From positions 1 to 8,489 of the forward strand of contig CAJBLW010000056.1 of assembly GCA_903953985.1 (NCBI GenBank): a stretch of 8,489 bases of DNA, read 5' to 3'. The DNA is from an uncultured Burkholderiales bacterium. Lineage in GTDB: Bacteria > Pseudomonadota > Gammaproteobacteria > Burkholderiales > Burkholderiaceae_C. A program made the translations under genes and the position numbers. Below the pieces are notes generated by a model. It was given only the letters and a program-made list of their open reading frames with translations. It did no database searches and was not told where the DNA came from. Numbering within the stretch: the first letter of the stretch is position 1; the number at the start of each line of letters is the position of its first letter. This document shows, in pieces, positions 6,398 through 8,489 of this stretch.

Positions 6398-6997
6398 ATG
6401 AGGTCGGCGTTGCGTCATCCCGCCGCTTGGTGGGTCCTTTTGGTGCTGGGCTGCATGCCCTGGGTCTGGTTGCTGGCGCAAACCCTGCAGGACCAGCTCG
6501 GCCCCAACCCCGCAGAAGCCCTGATCCGCGCCACGGGCGACTGGACGCTGCGCACCCTGTGCGTGGTGCTGACCGTGACCCCTTTGCGCACCGTACTGGG
6601 CTGGCCAGAGCTGCTGCGTTTTCGCCGGATGCTGGGATTGCTGGTGTTTGGCTATGCCAGCCTGCACCTGTTGTGCTACGCCTGGTTTGACATGGGTTTT
6701 GACCTGGCCGATACGGTGCAAGACCTCTTAAAACGCCCCTTCATCTGGTTGGGTTTCAGTGCCTTTGTGATCTTGCTGGCGCTGGCTGCCACCTCGTTCA
6801 ATCGCGCCGTCCGCTGGCTGGGCGGCCGTCGGTGGCAAATGCTGCACTGGGGTGTTTATGCGGTGGCCGTGCTTGCTGTGCTGCACTTTTGGTGGATGCG
6901 CGCGGGTAAGCAGGACTTTGATGAGGTGCTTGTTTATGCGGGCATCTTGGCGGCTTTGCTGGGCTGGCGTTTGCTGCGGTCAGCGCGGCGACCCTGA
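6398..6997 (+). CDS. msrQ: MsrQ, haem b membrane subunit of the MsrPQ system (YedZ)
   Basis: This 199-residue integral membrane protein is of the YedZ/ferric-reductase-like family. It anchors haem b and passes electrons from the quinone pool or a cytoplasmic flavin reductase to MsrP. About six hydrophobic segments lie near residues 11-28, 50-66, 77-95, 115-132, 148-166 and 177-193. His90 (SLHLL), His150 (MLHWG) and His163 (VLHFW) match the spacing of the haem-ligand histidines at about 91, 151 and 164 in E. coli MsrQ. GPNPAEALIRATGDW (35-49) and LLKRPFIWLGF (110-120) are typical family segments. The only suitable start is the ATG at 6398, with a poor Shine-Dalgarno site, so translation probably relies on coupling to msrP. 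The gene is convergent with lysA across 46 nt. Confidence 0.95.
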   Translation: MRSALRHPAAWWVLLVLGCMPWVWLLAQTLQDQLGPNPAEALIRATGDWTLRTLCVVLTVTPLRTVLGWPELLRFRRMLGLLVFGYASLHLLCYAWFDMGFDLADTVQDLLKRPFIWLGFSAFVILLALAATSFNRAVRWLGGRRWQMLHWGVYAVAVLAVLHFWWMRAGKQDFDEVLVYAGILAALLGWRLLRSARRP

Positions 6998-7043
6998 GTG
7001 CCCTATCACACGCTGCGGTACGGCTACAGGGTGCTGGCGCGTT

Positions 7044-8321
7044 TCAGACCAATTGCTCCAGCGCGAAGGTATCAAACGCCGATTCGCGTTGGCGGATCAG
7101 GTGAGCCTTGGTGCCGTCCACCAGAATTTCGGCGGCGCGGCCACGGGTGTTGTAGTTGCTGGCCATGCTCATGCAGTAAGCACCTGCCGACAGCACGGCG
7201 AGCACGTCACCCGCTGCTACCCGCAGCTGGCGGTCGCGGCCAATCCAGTCACCGCTTTCGCACACCGGACCGACCACGTCGTACAAAACACCATCGCCTG
7301 AGCGGGGTTGAACGGGCACGATCTGGTGGAAAGCCTGGTACATGGCCGGGCGGGGCAAGTCGTTCATGGCGGCGTCGACGATGCAAAAATTCTTTTGTTC
7401 GCCGGGTTTGAGGTACAGCACCTCGGTCAGGCAGACGCCCGCATTGCCGACCAGCGAGCGACCTGGTTCAATCATGAGCTGCCGCTGGCCGTAGCCTCGT
7501 GCATCGAGTTTGGTCAGAAGCTGCGCCCACAGGGCATCGGCCTCGGGCGGGGTGTCGCCGTTGTAGTTGATGCCCAAGCCGCCGCCAAAGTCGATGTGGT
7601 GAAGGGGTATGCCCGCTGTCTCGACCTCGGTGACCAGGTCCAGCACCCGGTCCATGGCGTCCAGATAGGGCGTGCTGTCGGTGATTTGCGAGCCGATGTG
7701 GCAGTCGATGCCCACCACCTTCAGGCCGGGAAGGCTGGCCGCGTGGCGGTAGGCGCGCAGGGCTTCTTCATGGGCGATGCCGAATTTGTTGCCCTTGAGG
7801 CCGGTCGAAATGTAGGGGTGGGTTTTGGGGTCCACATTGGGGTTGACGCGCAGGCTGACCGGGGCTTGTTTGCTCATACTCACCGCCACCTCGCTCAGCA
7901 CATCGAGTTCAGCTTCGCTTTCGACGTTGAAGCAGCCAATGCCCACTTGCAAGGCTTGTTTCATCTCATGGCGGGTTTTGCCCACGCCTGAAAAAATCAC
8001 TTTTGCCGGGTCACCGCCGGCAGCCAACACGCGGGCCAGTTCGCCGCCCGAGACAATGTCAAAGCCGCAACCGGCCTCGGCAAACACCTGCAGGATGGCC
8101 AGGCTGGAGTTGGCCTTCATGGCATAGCAAATTTGCGCTTGGCGTCCGGCAAAGCCGCGCTGGTAGGCGGCCAGGGCCGAGAGCATGGCGGCCTTGGAGT
8201 AGACGAACAAGGGGGTGCCGTGTTCGCGGGCCAGTTGGGACAGATTCGATCCTTCCACATGCAGCTGGTCGCCAGCATAAGCGATGTGGGGTTGTCCTGG
8301 GAGTGCGGTGTTGGCGGTCAT
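7044..8321 (-). CDS. lysA: Diaminopimelate decarboxylase
   Basis: This 425-residue cytoplasmic PLP enzyme is a fold-type III decarboxylase that converts meso-2,6-diaminopimelate to L-lysine and CO2, the last step of the lysine pathway. Lys69 in CYAMKANSS forms the Schiff base with PLP. HIGSQI (208-213), GGGLG (246-250) and EPGRS (285-289) bind the cofactor phosphate and substrate. CESGD (354-358) supplies the catalytic cysteine from the partner subunit. Tyr382 in GAYCMSMASNYN completes the active site. The length fits the family (about 410-430). The ATG at 8321 gives a normal N-terminus, but no Shine-Dalgarno site is visible. A small Pro/Ala-rich protein gene ends 80 nt upstream on the same strand, so the two are probably co-transcribed. 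Confidence 0.97.
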   Translation of the reverse strand: MTANTALPGQPHIAYAGDQLHVEGSNLSQLAREHGTPLFVYSKAAMLSALAAYQRGFAGRQAQICYAMKANSSLAILQVFAEAGCGFDIVSGGELARVLAAGGDPAKVIFSGVGKTRHEMKQALQVGIGCFNVESEAELDVLSEVAVSMSKQAPVSLRVNPNVDPKTHPYISTGLKGNKFGIAHEEALRAYRHAASLPGLKVVGIDCHIGSQITDSTPYLDAMDRVLDLVTEVETAGIPLHHIDFGGGLGINYNGDTPPEADALWAQLLTKLDARGYGQRQLMIEPGRSLVGNAGVCLTEVLYLKPGEQKNFCIVDAAMNDLPRPAMYQAFHQIVPVQPRSGDGVLYDVVGPVCESGDWIGRDRQLRVAAGDVLAVLSAGAYCMSMASNYNTRGRAAEILVDGTKAHLIRQRESAFDTFALEQLV

Positions 8322-8365
8322 GGATTAAGAGGGCTTGGGGTAAACAGGAACAGCAAATGGGCGGG

Positions 8366-8371
8366 TGTCAA
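8366..8371 (-). promoter_or_regulatory. Consensus -35 hexamer upstream of lysA
   Basis: TTGACA, read on the minus strand, is a perfect -35 match 44 nt before the lysA start. No acceptable -10 hexamer lies 16-19 nt downstream; the best candidates match only about 2 of 6 bases. An internal lysA promoter is therefore possible but unproven. Confidence 0.2.
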
Positions 8372-8401
8372 CAAGGCTTGGGGCTCGGTCTGTGCGCGAT
8401 C

Positions 8402-8489
8402 TCAAGGTGCAGCAACCCGAGGCGGTTGGGGGTTGGCGGCGGGGGCAGACGGCGCAGGCGCGCTGTTGGAGGCCTTGGGGGGTGTGCGA
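8402..8489 (-). CDS. C-terminal tail of a small Pro/Ala-rich protein, probably an LptM-type lipoprotein
   Basis: The last 28 codons of a reading frame running in from beyond the right edge end at TGA (8402-8404). The residues are Pro- and Ala-rich (RTPPKASNSAPAPS near the edge, PPRVAAP at the end), typical of the disordered tail of small LptM/YifL-like lipoproteins. LptM assists maturation of the LptD/LptE lipopolysaccharide translocon in the outer membrane. The family assignment rests on position just upstream of lysA, where betaproteobacteria commonly carry such a gene, and on composition. The diagnostic lipobox and CG motif lie outside the window. The other two frames on this strand are also open for part of the segment, so the frame itself is not certain. 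Confidence 0.45.
   Translation of the reverse strand, partial: RTPPKASNSAPAPSAPAANPQPPRVAAP

Noticed and set aside
6991..7032. ACCCTG/CAGGGT inverted repeat between msrQ and lysA as a shared terminator
   Set aside because: The stem is only 6 bp, the loop is 30 nt and there is no T-run; I see no convincing terminator in this 46-nt convergent gap.
7308..7991. A 227-codon open frame on the plus strand opposite lysA
   Set aside because: It is a shadow of lysA with no recognisable domain and no ribosome-binding site.
1..8489. CRISPR array, tRNA or rRNA genes, insertion sequences, attachment sites
   Set aside because: No regularly spaced repeats, cloverleaf-like segments, transposase frames or terminal inverted repeats were seen anywhere in the window.

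Overview
The window looks like a chromosomal core region of a betaproteobacterium, most likely a member of the Comamonadaceae (the Limnohabitans/Rhodoferax/Polaromonas sort). This rests on the high G+C, Gram-negative envelope genes, recognisable protein families, and the order engB - cytochrome c4 - resB - ccsB, which is familiar from Betaproteobacteria. The taxonomic call is inference from gene content and protein style; no search was run.

Layout. Minus strand, 1-366: the N-terminal third of the ribosome-assembly GTPase EngB, cut by the window edge. Plus strand, 454-1086: a secreted dihaem cytochrome c4, followed by a terminator-like hairpin. Plus strand, 1287-4720: resB and ccsB, overlapping by 4 nt, which encode the two subunits of the System II cytochrome c haem-attachment machine. 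An 11-bp hairpin overlaps the ccsB stop. Minus strand, 4769-5176: an orphan single-domain response regulator. Between 5177 and 5373 lies a divergent control region with repeated CGACA/TGTCG half-sites. Plus strand, 5374-6997: msrP-msrQ, the periplasmic methionine sulfoxide reductase system (Tat-exported molybdopterin subunit plus haem b membrane subunit). Minus strand, 7044-8321: lysA, diaminopimelate decarboxylase. Minus strand, 8402-8489: the tail of a small Pro/Ala-rich protein, probably the LptM-type lipoprotein that often precedes lysA.

How it works together. The central 6.5 kb has an envelope-redox theme. Cytochrome c4 is an electron carrier whose two haems must be attached outside the membrane, and ResB/CcsB perform that attachment. 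MsrP/MsrQ repair oxidised methionines in periplasmic proteins, with electrons delivered through the membrane haem protein. The flanking genes (engB, lysA, lptM-like) are housekeeping.

There is no sign of a mobile element, CRISPR array, tRNA, rRNA or foreign island. I found no undescribed multi-gene system. The observations most worth checking are small-scale: inverted repeats in the two divergent intergenic regions, tandem hairpins before resB that hide a decoy ATG, the hairpin at the ccsB stop, and the orphan receiver protein next to msrPQ. No gene-free stretch exceeds about 200 nt.
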